Of a stretch of 64,000 nt of DNA, positions 29,601 to 39,951 are shown piece by piece. A model generated the notes under the pieces. The model made no database searches, was not told where the DNA came from, and saw only the letters and a list, made by a program, of their open reading frames with translations. This DNA is from Chaetorhynchus papuensis (lineage: Eukaryota; Chordata; Aves; Passeriformes; Rhipiduridae): NCBI GenBank assembly GCA_013396525.1, contig VWYX01000621.1:372001-436000 (forward strand), given 5' to 3'. Numbering within the stretch: the stretch's first letter is position 1; every line of letters starts with the position of its first letter. A program made the position numbers and the translations under genes.

Positions 29601-32600
29601 CAACTGGCAGCACAGGAAACACTTTAACGAGACAACTCCTCTCCCACATTTCCCACAAGAAAATCCTCCAGGTGTGCTCTGCCTTCTTGCCAAGTTATTT
29701 TTCATTACACAAACAAAAGACAGGTAGTCAAGGAAATTCACCTGAAAAGCAGAGCTTGCCATTTCTGAAGGTTTTCAAGGTCAAAAGTTAAAAACCAGTT
29801 TCCTATGGAGTGAGAATAAAATCAAAAATTCAACCCAACTTACTTCTCTAAACTTGCAAGCAGTGGATCTGGTTCTGAACTGTTCTGTACTTGTAGCATC
29901 TGATCTCTGCTTAGACGAATAATTTCACAGAGTGACTGTGATGCGTTTGAATGCCTCTGAAACAGAAAAACAGCACTTTTCACTACACGAGTAATAACAT
30001 GCTGAACTCTAATTCTTCAGTTAAAAAAAGATGAAAGCTTCAACATGGACAAGAGCTCTCCTACCCAAAAAACATTCAGGCAGTAGCTTTATGCTATAAT
30101 CCTTAACAAAACAAAAAAAACCCTTGAAGCACAAGGCAAGATTATATTTCCAACATTAAGGTGGCAAAACATGAGAGCTGAATCTTCAAACAATTCCAAG
30201 TATGCCAAAGGCTTCAATATGGGTCTCAAAAAGGGGGCAGTGGGAGGTGGACAAAACCACATACCCTCCCTCAAATAACCATACTTAAATACTGAAATCA
30301 GCTTACTGAAAAAAGCAAGCAGAAAACAGTAAAACTAGAAAGTTCTAAGACCATGTTGTACAGTTGAACAGACAGACCCAGGAGAGTGTCACACCAATAC
30401 TTACATCTTCATCTTGTGACGGGTGTACAATTTCCACAAGCCGCTGGATAATTCTCTCCTCATTTAGCCACTGTAAAAATGTTTGTGGATGTTAATATGA
30501 ATTTTTCCCTGGTGAACGAATTAAATGAATTCACAAAACTGACAGAAGCCTTTCTGACAACTGCCACAAGTCACCCTGTCAATACTTCTATATAAGAATT
30601 AACAATACTTCAGAAAAATAAGTAAAATTATTGTTTCTGAGCCACAGTAAAAAAAAAAAGCCTTAGGTTAATTTCAGCAAACTTTGATGCCAAAAGTGTG
30701 TTTGGTAAGGTCTAAAACAATTTTAAAATTGCATCTGCCAGGTATAAGTTAAATATTAAAGATCAGGGAAGAGACCAGCCACTCGGGTTCTAAGTCATCC
30801 CTAGCAGCACTGGGGCTTCACTGGAAAAGTATTGGCAGCTCAGAAAAAAAACCAAAAACAAACAAAAAACCCCACAAACAAAACCCCACACATCTAATTT
30901 CAGCATATTTAAGAAATAAACTTAGTAAACCCAGCAGAAGCTCAGCTAGCTTGGAGTTCACATGTCAGACAAAAATTCCGAGACATTTTACTTACATTTA
31001 GCACTTCTTGCCGGGGCTGAGGAGGTTCTATGCAAGTCAGTAGCCTGAGCAACAAGTCCATAATAGCAGAGGTCCCTATGTGCTTAATAATGAGGTCTAC
31101 AAAATCATGCTTCCTCTTTAAAAAATCCACAATCTGGAAATTAAAAAGAAAGCTTATATTTGCTTCATGAATTTTACATTATAAATTACATCAATCACTT
31201 TTAATTTCACTCTCCTACAAAAGTGGCAAAACAGATGAGAATTTCCTAAAACACTTCTGCCACTTAAAGCCTGCAGTACAAGACAAGATAAAATAATACA
31301 GAGGCAGAGAACAGCAAAAGTTGCACGGGGCAGATCCATACTACATGCAGTGTGTCATGGGCCTCCTCTCAAAGCCAACTTGCTGACCCATAACCTACTT
31401 ACAATCCAACGCAGTCAGGTTTTCTTTTTGATATGAATTAGTCTCATATCTGCTTACTGAGCAAAGCTCAACACAGCAAAATTCTTAACATAGTACAAAC
31501 AGTATCTCAGGTTTGAGAGTCAAGTCTTTGCAGCTGCTGGCAGTATTGGGCCACATGCACTGAGTACAAGAGCATTTCTGAGCAAGCACTCCAAATGTTT
31601 CTAGCTTTGCTCTAAATAATTCTTCACACCAAGTCAGACTCACCATCACTGATTCAAGTAATTTACGTTTGCTTCTAACAGGAATAAATGCAAATATCAT
31701 CATATAAAACACCGAGCTAAGCTAAGCCAAAAGGTAGGCACACACACACAGACTGCATAAACAATCAAAAGCTTAGGCAAATCTGAATCAAATACATCTT
31801 ACTCATCCAAGTGTATTTTTTATTGCTGTGCATAATGAAAATGTGTCTTCAGCTAGTATGGAAGCTGAATGCTCTCTTTTGACTCTGCTGCTATCCCTCA
31901 ATCGTGTAGTCCTAAAGGAGAATTGCTGAGTACTACAACTTTATCAGGGCACTTGTTAAATTGGTGAGTTTGCAAATAGTTACCTGTTCCGGTTTTCTGC
32001 TGATAAGAATACTTAACACCTTGCTGAAGAAACTGGCCAGGAGAGGGTTTAGAGGAGATTCATTTAAGAGGAAGCTGTACAGTTTCAGGAGTAAGGATTC
32101 CTCTTCTCCCAACCTATCATTGATTTGTGAGACATCTGATGTAAGCAGCTCACATGATATGTTTGGGTATCTGGGGAAAAGAAAAAAATCCATCATTCAT
32201 ACTTCAGAGTTCTCATACTTCCAGCTCTGAACTCAGAATCTGGTAAGGTATCTGACCAAATTTTCAAGCAAGGCCGGTCCACAGTAAGGTAGCAAACTAA
32301 CACAAAGTAATAAAACTGCACATTCAGCCTATAAGCTCTCTTTTCATTTAAGAAGTGGATTACTTTGATCTTCAGTAGCAATAGAATGCCAGTAGGGAAG
32401 TTGAGAAAGGAAAGAGCAAGCTTGTGTTTTAGAATCTATTGTTACATCCATCTGTTCAAGTACTGACCTCTTATTTGCTTCAATTTCCAACTCTACTAGA
32501 AACATTTACAGGAGGCTTGGTTTACCAGAAATGGTGAAGTTCAGCAACTGAGAGTGTAGCTTATTTCACATTATTTTAACACACCATTTTAAGAAAAAAA

Positions 32601-33336
32601 GCAGCTTTCTGTATGGACAACACCAAAATAGGCCAAAAGCAGTAGAAGTGCTTTTATACAAATTGCTAGATGGATTTTGAGTTTGAACCTTCTCAGCAAG
32701 CCATAAGTCATGGCCATACCTCAGAAAGGAAAACATCAGCATTTAAACCCTAAAGACATTCTCCCAAGGAGTGACACAAATCTTCTAAAAGGCATCTTTA
32801 AAACATCTTACAAGTCAACAAAACAAAGCTAACCATGGAGCTATACTACCCAAAAAGGGTTTTTGTCCTTTGGACATGAACTGGCTTTGGAAGCATCTGT
32901 GGGTAAGAAGCTTCCATTTGAAAACTACGCATATATTAGAATTATTTATTTAAAAGTTCCACTAGGCCTCTTGAAAAAAGACTTAATCTAAAACACACCA
33001 ATATTGTACTAGACATCAGCACAAAGAGATTCACCCTATCAAATTAACTAGATTAAGTTAGTCCTCTTTCCACCTTCCAAATCTTCCCCAACCCCAGAAG
33101 TTTTCCTACTTATATCGAATTTTTTCATCCATGTCTTGAGGTGGCTCTTCAATAATAAATGAAACTAAGTCTTCCAAACATTCTGACTTCAGCAGAAACT
33201 CTATAAGTTTGCGATTCTGAGCCTTGCACTCCTGTAGAACATCCTCTTCATCCATCAATTCCTTCAGTGTTACATCTTCTCTCTCTAGAAGTGTATCTAT
33301 GTGCGATGACGAATGGAGATCAAATTTCCAAAACAT
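5579..33336 (-). CDS. PPP6R3: PPP6R3, protein phosphatase 6 regulatory subunit 3 (complete, 22 coding exons)
   Basis: Minus-strand join of 33110-33336, 31984-32170, 30996-31133, 30405-30470, 29844-29956, 29269-29382, 28461-28590, 27208-27360, 25138-25287, 24596-24660, 22063-22178, 21585-21670, 20298-20384, 18583-18680, 16616-16670, 15811-15941, 14986-15104, 13490-13643, 12120-12226, 11032-11182, 7608-7730 and 5579-5630. All junctions are GT-AG and in phase. The total is 2622 nt, 873 residues, the length I recall for the human protein. Seen: N-terminus [11 protein letters not shown], a helical SAPS-type region over about residues 1-520, then an acidic, Ser-rich, probably disordered tail ending VNGPV. 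Known of the family: SAPS proteins are cytosolic scaffolds that bind the PP6 catalytic subunit PPP6C and ankyrin-repeat subunits, directing PP6 in NF-kB signalling, DNA-damage repair and mitosis. The paralogues PPP6R1 and PPP6R2 are alternatives, but the peptide matches my memory of R3 nearly throughout. The start ATG has A at -3; upstream codons in this frame reach a stop in candidate exon 1. Confidence 0.96.
7608..7730 (-). CDS. PPP6R3: PPP6R3 exon 22 (residues 816-857)
   Basis: The acceptor gttttttaag is followed by T GAG GAA. The peptide is [20 protein letters not shown], continuing to TNSSPEQ plus AG of an arginine. The donor is AGAG|GTAACT. Length 123 bp. The middle of the exon is poorly conserved relative to mammals as I recall them; both ends match. 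Confidence 0.92.
9270..9410 (+). mobile_element. Old CR1 3' fragment in intron 21
   Basis: The sequence attggaccagataaactttc followed by aaggtcccttctgac matches the CR1 3' end pattern (rattggactagatgatctc / aaggtcccttccaac) with many changes, and ends near an AATCTATG octamer. Strongly decayed; the left edge is unclear. Confidence 0.6.
11032..11182 (-). CDS. PPP6R3: PPP6R3 exon 21 (residues 766-816)
   Basis: The acceptor acttgtag is followed by CC CCA GGA. The peptide includes [34 protein letters not shown] and [12 protein letters not shown]. The donor is AAAAG|GTGAGA. Length 151 bp. It is an acidic, Thr-rich disordered tail. Confidence 0.95.
12120..12226 (-). CDS. PPP6R3: PPP6R3 exon 20 (residues 730-766)
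   Basis: The acceptor ctacttgaag is followed by C TCA AAA. The peptide is [20 protein letters not shown], then a less conserved Thr/Leu-rich stretch ending TTQLE. The donor is GAGA|GTAAGT. Length 107 bp. SNSPVEME matches family memory well; the second half differs more from mammals. Confidence 0.92.
13490..13643 (-). CDS. PPP6R3: PPP6R3 exon 19 (residues 679-730)
   Basis: The acceptor gtttttcag is followed by CA CCT AAT TGG. The peptide begins [18 protein letters not shown] and ends with [14 protein letters not shown] plus AG. The donor is GAG|GTAAGG. Length 154 bp. The WSANFD and WASFSDF motifs resemble short aromatic docking motifs in an otherwise disordered tail (inference). Confidence 0.95.
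14986..15104 (-). CDS. PPP6R3: PPP6R3 exon 18 (residues 639-679)
   Basis: The acceptor gtatttgaag is followed by T TCG GGC. The peptide is [18 protein letters not shown], an acidic serine tract with an internal TDSEE repeat, then KQDLFES and [11 protein letters not shown]. The donor is GAAC|GTACGT. Length 119 bp. The tract looks like a CK2-type multi-phosphorylated linker (inference). Confidence 0.94.
15381..15510. repeat. 50-bp tandem repeat, 2.6 copies (intron 17)
   Basis: Copies at 15381-15430 and 15431-15480 are identical over 50 bp (start ttcctatgctcacagacaca). A third partial copy at 15481-15510 has two C-to-T differences. It lies between exons 17 and 18. Confidence 0.95.
15811..15941 (-). 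CDS. PPP6R3: PPP6R3 exon 17 (residues 596-639)
   Basis: The acceptor ctgtatttag is followed by GGC AAT ATA. The peptide begins [20 protein letters not shown], runs through an acidic SDEEDIWEE stretch and ends SQRRS plus AG. The donor is CAG|GTGAGA. Length 131 bp. The next intron carries a 50-bp tandem repeat. Confidence 0.95.
16616..16670 (-). CDS. PPP6R3: PPP6R3 exon 16 (residues 577-595)
   Basis: A small 55-bp exon. The acceptor ttcttgtag is followed by T GTT TCT. The peptide is [19 protein letters not shown]. The donor is AGT|GTAAGT. It is too short to show as a reading frame and was found by protein continuity. Confidence 0.93.
18583..18680 (-). CDS. PPP6R3: PPP6R3 exon 15 (residues 545-577)
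   Basis: The acceptor ggttgccag is followed by GCC TTT TCT. The peptide begins [20 protein letters not shown] and ends DQDDIG plus AA of a split codon. The donor is CAA|GTGAGT. Length 98 bp. It is acidic and probably flexible. Confidence 0.95.
20298..20384 (-). CDS. PPP6R3: PPP6R3 exon 14 (residues 516-544)
   Basis: The acceptor tttgtgtag is followed by GTT ACT ACA. The peptide is VTT then [18 protein letters not shown], ending SLQQ. The donor is CAG|GTGAGT. A phase-0 exon of 87 bp. The SSSDDEIDF cluster has the Ser-acidic pattern of CK2 sites (inference). Confidence 0.95.
21585..21670 (-). CDS. PPP6R3: PPP6R3 exon 13 (residues 487-515)
   Basis: The acceptor cctgtgctag is followed by AG CTT CCA, completing a glutamate. 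The peptide is [20 protein letters not shown], ending NTVDL. The donor is CTG|GTAAGT. Length 86 bp. It marks roughly the end of the folded SAPS domain. Confidence 0.95.
22063..22178 (-). CDS. PPP6R3: PPP6R3 exon 12 (residues 448-487)
   Basis: The acceptor tctcttgcag is followed by G GCT GAA. The peptide is [20 protein letters not shown], continuing to QQLIK and one base of a split codon. The donor is [20 protein letters not shown] is a strongly conserved SAPS motif. Length 116 bp. Confidence 0.96.
22437..22450 (+). repeat. GT microsatellite (short)
   Basis: A run of GT dinucleotides with one gtgc interruption, in intron 11. Confidence 0.8.
24596..24660 (-). CDS. PPP6R3: PPP6R3 exon 11 (residues 427-448)
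   Basis: A 65-bp exon. The acceptor ttttgacag is followed by CTC TTC CTT. The peptide is [18 protein letters not shown] followed by EKK and two bases of a split glutamine; the donor is ACA|GTGAGT. Paralogues and mammalian R3, as I remember them, have LFQKCQ, so the Leu at residue 429 (codon CTT) may be a lineage-specific change. Confidence 0.94.
25138..25287 (-). CDS. PPP6R3: PPP6R3 exon 10 (residues 377-426)
   Basis: The acceptor tgtttttcag is followed by GAC ATG TTT. The peptide begins [19 protein letters not shown] and ends DNLLLKH. The donor is CAT|GTAAGT. A phase-0 exon of 150 bp, still in the helical SAPS domain. Confidence 0.96.
26177..26200. repeat. Perfect 10-bp stem hairpin (intron 9)
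   Basis: cgtgctgttt, loop cagc, then aaacagcacg. The stem is perfect but does not extend further, so it is short for a pre-miRNA. Confidence 0.7.
27208..27360 (-). CDS. PPP6R3: PPP6R3 exon 9 (residues 326-376)
   Basis: The acceptor tctttttcag is followed by AAA AGT GTC. The peptide begins [20 protein letters not shown] and ends ELNSIGVIL. The donor is CTG|GTAAGA. A phase-0 exon of 153 bp. The [13 protein letters not shown] stretch is typical of the SAPS domain. Confidence 0.96.
28461..28590 (-). CDS. PPP6R3: PPP6R3 exon 8 (residues 282-325)
   Basis: The acceptor tgtgttttag is followed by A TTT GAA. The peptide begins [12 protein letters not shown], a hallmark motif of PPP6R proteins, and ends [10 protein letters not shown]. 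The donor is AAA|GTGAGT. Length 130 bp. Confidence 0.96.
29269..29382 (-). CDS. PPP6R3: PPP6R3 exon 7 (residues 244-282)
   Basis: The acceptor cttttcag is followed by A CAA GAA. The peptide is [18 protein letters not shown] followed by a Leu/Ile-rich helix ending ETRRQ, with a threonine codon split as AC|A. The donor is GAC|GTAAGT. Length 114 bp. Confidence 0.95.
29844..29956 (-). CDS. PPP6R3: PPP6R3 exon 6 (residues 207-244)
   Basis: The acceptor tctgtttcag is followed by AGG CAT TCA. The peptide begins [19 protein letters not shown] and ends SLE plus AA of a split lysine; the donor is GAA|GTAAGT. It is core SAPS helical sequence. Length 113 bp. Confidence 0.95.
30405..30470 (-). CDS. PPP6R3: PPP6R3 exon 5 (residues 185-206)
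   Basis: A 66-bp phase-0 exon. The acceptor tttttacag is followed by TGG CTA AAT; the peptide begins [19 protein letters not shown] and ends with DED. The donor is GAT|GTAAGT. It is too short to show as an open reading frame alone, and was found from the continuity of the protein. Confidence 0.94.
30996..31133 (-). CDS. PPP6R3: PPP6R3 exon 4 (residues 139-184)
   Basis: The acceptor tttccag is followed by ATT GTG GAT. The peptide begins [15 protein letters not shown] and ends PRQEVLN at AAT|GTAAGT. It is a phase-0 exon of 138 bp. It lies in the core SAPS domain, which in family members contributes to binding the PP6 catalytic subunit. Confidence 0.96.
31739..31750 (+). repeat. CA microsatellite (short)
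   Basis: Six CA units in intron 3. Confidence 0.8.
31984..32170 (-). CDS. PPP6R3: PPP6R3 exon 3 (residues 76-138)
   Basis: The acceptor ttttccccag is followed by A TAC CCA, completing the split lysine and giving [15 protein letters not shown]. The exon ends SRKPEQ at CAG|GTAACT. It is helical SAPS sequence rich in Leu and Ser (for example [14 protein letters not shown]). Length 187 bp. Confidence 0.95.
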
Positions 33337-33342
33337 GCTGGT
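33110..33342 (-). CDS. PPP6R3: PPP6R3 exon 2 (start-codon exon, residues 1-76)
   Basis: The acceptor is cttacacag followed by ACCAGC and the ATG at 33336-33334, so six bases are 5' UTR. The exon encodes [17 protein letters not shown] and continues to EKIRY plus two bases of a lysine codon. The donor GT is at 33109-33108. This N-terminal segment begins the helical SAPS region and is very highly conserved in the family. The exon follows the 21.6-kb first intron. Confidence 0.96.
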
Positions 33343-36300
33343 CTGTGTAAGAAAAATAGCAGTATATTAGCAGTAGCCATTATTCTGACATCCAAAGAAA
33401 GTCAGGCAGGGTTTTATGTACATGAAAGGAACATGCTAATTTGCATTAATAAAAAATTATAAACTTTGGTTTTCAATTCACTAAATTTGCTTTTCCCATT
33501 CCTTGTTTTTGATCTATGCATTGAGTCAGATATTCAGAACGATTTACTCAGCAATTAATAGAGCTGGGGGAAGAAGAAATGGACAGAGCATAACTGCACC
33601 GAATGAAGTACCACCCCCACCACTGAAGAAAACACCTATAAAGGTGGAGGAATTAAAAGAATTTTAGCTTGCAGGCAGCACACTTTAGAGTGCAGGAGCT
33701 AATTTCAACACTACACTGATTGTACCTGCCTCCACAAACTTGACAGAGGAAGAACATCAAAGGACAAGATGTGTTACACAAACATGTCAAGGGCAGTGGC
33801 CCCAACCACTGAAACACTCTAAGAGGCTGTAACAGATGTATAAGAATGAACAACTTCACCTTTTCCTATAAAATGCTTTGCCACCTCTATATTAATTCTG
33901 TTTCTCTAAGACACCTTGTGAACAGTTGCTACTGAGACAACTGTGCTATCAGAAAAGAGTATTTCAGTCTACAATATAGCCAATAAATTCTTGCTTTCAG
34001 CTCTCATTAAGCTCAATACAAACACTCACTTCATTTCCCTCCAAGCCTGAAAACTGGGCTTTTACATGACATTTGACCTCTGACCCAGTATTAACTGGGC
34101 TTGAATGAATGCAGATTTTAAGTGGACTGAAAAGAGATACTAGAGATACTAGAACACAGTAAGAAAAACTTTCCTTTCCTTACAAGTGAAAGCAGCAGTT
34201 TTGAGCAGCACTCTTAAATGAAGAAACACTCCTTTTGCTCCTTTAGTAAATGTCTTCCAAATGTGAAAGATTAATTCAATATATTAGTTACTGCTGTGCA
34301 TTAGGAACATCGACTGTGAGGACATGTAGTTAAGGCACAGAATTTCAGTGAATACTATTATTTTAGCAAGGACAATTTTGTAAACTGTAGGCTGTATACA
34401 GGAGCAAACTTAAAGGCAATAATCCAGCAATGCTGTTGTCACACACTCAGAACATCCCATAAAAATTAGAATAGAAATACCCAATTCTTTTGCAACTAAG
34501 AGGCAGCATTTAAGCACTTATTTCCAAGTTAAAATTAATTCAGCATGCGTACTACAGCTACTTTGAACAGCATCGTGTCAAATTTAGTACTTCAGCAGTT
34601 TGGAAACAGGAACAACCTCAAGGATCTAGCAAAACCTTTGTGTGCACAATCCTTCCATTAGCATGACTTTCAGTATTCAGCATAAATATTGTAAAGCTTG
34701 TTATATTCACTACAGAGACATTTTAATTGCTTTTAGGTTTTTAATTGTTGCTTTAAGCACTACATACTGATCACGTGATACCTCCTGACTCTGCTTAACC
34801 TTTTTTCAGAAGTTGCAACATACATAACTGGCCCTAGATTACACAGCTTTCTGTTTAAAGATATGGGATTCAAACAAAATCAATCAGGCAATGTACAGAT
34901 TTATTCAATTGCAGTATTGGTACTTATCTAACATCCCATGCAAGTATTAAATTATTAGGAAGCAGAAAAAAAATTACTTTGGACTAAAAGTATTAGTAAA
35001 CTTAGAAGCAGGGTTTAACACACCTGATCTCACAGATTAGCTTAAATCAACTTATACAGTTATGAAAAATACTAGCTACACAGAAACTTACTGTGAGGAA
35101 GTGAAACTAGTGCATTATTAAAGTCAGAGGATTTTTTTGATTGGGATTTTTAAACCTCTAGAAAGTTGATCAAATCCCTCCCCTTGTCCCAATTAGTTAA
35201 AGTACCATCCTTGTAAGTAACCACTATCAGTGCTAATTCCAGATGTAAATACCTCTGTAGTAATTAATGCTCATTTCAGTATTTCTCAGTTAGTTATTTC
35301 AAGAGAAATTCAACAATGGAAAAGAGCAATAACAAAAAAAGAGGCGTACTACTGCAAACATGTTACTGCGTTATTTCACAAACTGTCTCCCAGGCAAGCT
35401 CTTTTAGGGGCTGCTCCCTCAACATGTCAGGTGCCGGCCACAGATTATTCCATCACTTCTCAACAGGAGCCCACGTCCTTTGAAATAAGGAAAAATAAAC
35501 AACATAAACTGTGCCAAAGGGAAAGTCCAGGAACCCTGAAGAGAAGAGAATTTTCTTAGGCATTATTACTGACAATAATCTAGAATCAGCCTAGCATAGT
35601 TTTGATTGGAAGTTTTAAAATCAAAACATGTTATTGCTGTTTTTCTCAGAGCCTACTGTTCTACCCTCCCTCCCAAACTCTACTAATTCTGAAATTCTGA
35701 ATCGTCATCATGCTTTTTCAAATTTCAGTCCCATTAACAGAGTCAGCATAAAGCCTTCTGTCCAAAACTCACAAGTGTGCTGCTTCAAAAACTTCACTAC
35801 CCGCAAATTTACAAAACCTCAATGGGTTAAATGGGTTGTATTACTCCCAATGTTACTTCATGTTCAGTAAGAGCAGAAAAAGACATTTGAACTCAATGCA
35901 AGATATAAAAGACTTCCAAATACAAGACATGCTCAAGATTAGAAACTACAAGAAGCAAAATAATCCAGGATAATGTTAAAAACTCTCACATGTGTAAAGA
36001 CAAAATGTGTTAAAGATGGTACAGATGTTGCATGTATTTGACTGTCTTTTGTAACATGTTAGTCTTCTATAATCTCTGAAAGTTCCCAGTAAGCAAGGCT
36101 GACATCCAGTTCATTAAACAGTACTCATGAAAGTTTACATCAACTGGCTGATGCACAGCTTATGACAATTCAAGATCTTGAGTAATACCTAATATCCAGA
36201 AAAAAATATTGCTTTGTTTTCTTAATTAATATTGTTAACAGATTCTTCTCCGAATGAATGCTGAATAGCATTCCATTTAATAGATGACTTAAATCTGAAA

Positions 36301-38519
36301 AGAAAAAAGCAGTTCAACAAAGCAAAGAAAGCCTGCTTTCAACTGCTGGCATACAGGGAACTGAAATTCTCACTTTTATTATCTGCTAAATGGAAGAAAA
36401 AAAGCTTAGAAACAATCCTTTCAGACCAAGAAGGAAAATTAAATCTTCTGCCTGTTACAGGGAAAGAAAACCACACAAGTATTTTTAACAGTAACTAATC
36501 AGCAGTTCTTTCTGGAGGTCAAGTGCATAAGTGGCATTTCCATCAAAAAAAGTTGGTAACAGCTGTATCACAAAGTCTCTCCGTAGCTTCAAGTGATAGT
36601 AGCTGTCACAAATCTTTCCTGAATAGACACATTCCTGTTTTCAAGCTACCAGACTAAGATGGGAATTCCAGTCAGAGAAGTGCATGGTTTAATTTTGGAC
36701 AGAATTTCCTATACTGAACCTTTTACAAAACAGAGTAACAAGTCTTTAAGGCATCCAGAAATCTTTTCAGTAAACAAGAAAACTGAAGTAAGCTGCTCCT
36801 TCGAGTTGAACTTTTAAGCATGATACTTAGGTTAAACAAACATGAGAAGAGTGTTTCACACGGAGTTCCTTCCAACTTGGTACTTCAGACTTCCACGTAA
36901 GAGTATTGGCAGCTCCAAGCACCCAGGAGCATCTAGACTAGCATAGATGGAAAATTAGACATGTTTCAGTAGCCATCTGAAGGCTCTTTTACCCTGTAAC
37001 TACACAGATGTCAAAGGCATATACACAGAGCTTCTGATAGGAACTTCACAGATTTTACTGCAATGTCCAGTTTCATTTTTCAAGCAACAGAAACTTTAAG
37101 TCTATCAGTGTCAAGCTGAAGACTTTGTAATACGTGAAATTCTGGGAAATGCTACATATAGAGTTGTAACAATTATTGCATTATAAAAAAATCAAACTCA
37201 GAATCTGTCACTTTTCTTTGTGCACCATTGCATTATCTTACTACAGGGTTCAAGTACACAGATGGAAAAGAAAATCAGTTACTTTTGCACCAACAAATGT
37301 TTCCATGACTGAAACACATCCTAAGTGATGCAGCCTACTTCAGCAAAACAGGATTTACAAATTCTGTGTAGCAGCTAGCAAAAGCCAACCTAGTTGTTGG
37401 ATGTAAGGAGAGCAACCACCACGAGTCCTTGATTTTATGACTTTAAGATGGTCTTGCATTTCTTAATGATAAAAGCATTTCCAATGCAAAGAATTCCTTG
37501 CCTCCTAAAAACCAAGTATGTAGGTAAGTTTAAGGAAGGACAAAGTAATGATGAAGATAAATTATTAAGCATTTATAATGAAAAATCTTGGTAAATTATC
37601 TTCTAAGACCTTTAAACACATTAAGAGATTTATTTCAAATGCCAAGCATGCCCTTCTGCCAGTTTCACATAACCTCAACTAGTTACTATCTAGGTATGTT
37701 TAGTTAGATTCCGGTTTGGGGCAGGGGGTCCCCTTTCTCCAATCAATGGACAGTAATAAGACACTGTACTAGCATTTATAAAGGGCTTATTGTGACACTG
37801 AAAGTGGACCATCTGTTCAAAACAAAACTAAGCATGAATGCATGTCTGAAAAAAAATTAGAGCAAAAGACAATTACCAGTGACTCAAAATGACAGAAGAC
37901 ACTCTAGTTGCTACTTTTTAAACTGCCTATTGTACTCAGCAGAGCACCACCCATTGTAAACTTGCTGTCTACAACTACCTGCCCTAACCTATTTGAAATA
38001 GATTTATTTTCAATCAAAGCAGTGAGGTTCATTGAGTACTACTAGCTAGAAAGATGTAAGTTGCTGTTCAAAGTCCCTAGATTTAACTACAGTACTTTAC
38101 ATTACACCTGGCAATCACAAAAAAATAAAAGCAGCAATAAAGAAGAATTTTCATCGCACAGGTGCTACATTTCTTAAACAAAATATAAGATCGATCTGAC
38201 ATAGAATACAAGTTACTTTGTATTCACTTGAGACATGTAGCTGTTTCTTCAGTACCAGAACAGCCTGTTATGTCACAAATGTGAGACCTAGTGGAAAAGA
38301 AATACTTCATTACTTACATTACAATAAGATAGGGAAGTTTCAAAAAAACTTAGTGGAGAAAGGAGTGAATAGACGGTTTGAAATTAATAGGAATTAAGTA
38401 GATCAGAAAATAGAAACAGCTTTACTCAACAATTACACCATGCACATTCCTCCCTAGTCCCCAGGCATAACAAACTAGACGAGATACTGCAAAGGAAACA
38501 AAACCAACCAACAATTCGT

Positions 38520-39040
38520 TCATGGAAGGCTGGGAGATCTTGTGCAGGCTGGCTGCACTTCTTTCCTCACAGCAGAATTTCTGGATGCTTCACTCTCTCT
38601 CAGCCACTGCTGGGCACAGGGGGCTGCAGACTGGGAGGTTACCAAGGATCTCTGCCCCTGCAAAAGTGCTGCCTCTATTTCACCCAGGGGACCCCAGACA
38701 CAGGATGAGGAGCAGGCTGAAGCTTAGGCAAAAGGGAAGGCAGAGGGCAGTCCCTGTGCCCAAGGAATGGCAGGAACAGGCGAGTGATCCCTGAAAAGGG
38801 GCCCTCAGTCTACCTAAGCCTCTTTCTCCCACATGAGGGCATCTCTCAGGCCACAGCCTCCCCAGCTCCCAGGATGGCCATACTTGGCCACGTACACTGC
38901 CACCACAGTGGTCGCCTGATGTCATGACAGGATTTCTCCCAGACACTATACTGATTTACAGCACTTATGCTCCTCTACTAACTACTACTATACTTTCAGA
39001 GGGTAACTACACCCTCTTGAGAGAAATGCAGGAGATGCCA
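38520..39040. other. GC-rich block in intron 1, unidentified
   Basis: About half a kilobase clearly richer in G and C than the surrounding intron, just left of the CR1. Short frames on both strands show no recognisable protein. It may be an older repeat, a decayed retroposed sequence or a regulatory element. Confidence 0.4.
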
Positions 39041-39318
39041 TGTGGTAGTCCTTTCTTGACTGGGAGAAAAACACGCCAGAAAACTGTGTGAAGACAGTGA
39101 TCTCCCAACACACTCTTTAACAAGGTGCCTCCTCCTACTGAGGCAGTTTATTAAGCAGGGACTTTTCACAGTCTCCCATCAGACAGGAGAAGGAGGAGCC
39201 TGCTATTGTTACAGAACACGTAAGAACTGAAGTGAAATCGATTTTACCCGTATTTATCAACCTAGTCTTCCTTATTTATGACCGCTGGCTGCGGTTCTAG
39301 ATCAGAACCATAAACACG

Positions 39319-39951
39319 TATTTGTGGATGAGTCAGCAGTGTGCCCTTGTGGCCTGGAGGGACAATGGTATCCTAGGGTGCGTCAGGAAGAGTGTGGCCA
39401 GCAGGTCGAGTGAGGTGATCCTGCCCCTCTATTCAGCCCTAGGGAGGCCACATCTGGAGCGCTGCATTCAACCTGGTCTCCAAGGTTCGAGAAAGACAAG
39501 GAGCTACTGGAGAGGGTCCAGCAGAGGCCACAAAGATGGATTTGGGGTCTGAAGCACCTCTTATGAGGAGAGACCATGGGAGCTAGGCCTCTTTAGTTCA
39601 CAGAAGAGAAGACTGAGAGGGCATCTTGCACACAAATACCTAAGCTGGGTGTCATGATGATGGTGCGGGATTCTTTTCCATGGTGCCCAGCAACAGGAAG
39701 AGGAGCAATGGCCATAAACTAAATGACAGTAAGTTCCACCTCAACATGAGGAAGAACTTTACAATGAGGGAGGCAGAGCACTGGAACAGGCTGCCCAGGG
39801 AGGTCATGGAGTCTCCCTCTCTGGAGATATTCCAACCCCACCTGAGTATGTTGCTGTGTCACCTGCTCTAGGTGACCCTGCCTTGGCAGGGGGGTGAACT
39901 AAATGATCTCCAGAGGTTCCTTCCAACCCTAACTATTCTGTAATCCTATGA
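39319..39951 (+). mobile_element. CR1 LINE, 5'-truncated, antisense to PPP6R3
   Basis: The 3' part of CR1 ORF2 plus the 3' UTR in plus orientation. Recognisable pieces are NGILGCVRKSVASRSSEVI and PLYSALGRPHLE at 39370-39470, and HLNMRKNF and HWNRLPREVMESPSLEIF at 39740-39830, in different frames, so the copy is dead. The end reads ATTCTGTAATCCTATG, the degenerate octamer tail of CR1. The left boundary is approximate. Confidence 0.9.

Larger units (their letters stand above)
5631..33109 (-). other. PPP6R3: PPP6R3 introns 2-22
   Basis: Twenty-one GT-AG introns. Intron 2 32171-33109; 3 31134-31983; 4 30471-30995; 5 29957-30404; 6 29383-29843; 7 28591-29268; 8 27361-28460; 9 25288-27207; 10 24661-25137; 11 22179-24595; 12 21671-22062; 13 20385-21584; 14 18681-20297; 15 16671-18582; 16 15942-16615; 17 15105-15810; 18 13644-14985; 19 12227-13489; 20 11183-12119; 21 7731-11031; 22 5631-7607. 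They are short for a vertebrate gene, consistent with a compact avian genome. Apart from the repeats listed separately I recognise nothing functional in them; unseen alternative exons remain possible. Confidence 0.9.

Noticed and set aside
30845..30892. C/A-rich stretch whose complement resembles telomere-like GGGGTTTT repeats
   Set aside because: Irregular spacing and no tandem unit; simple low-complexity intron sequence next to an acceptor.
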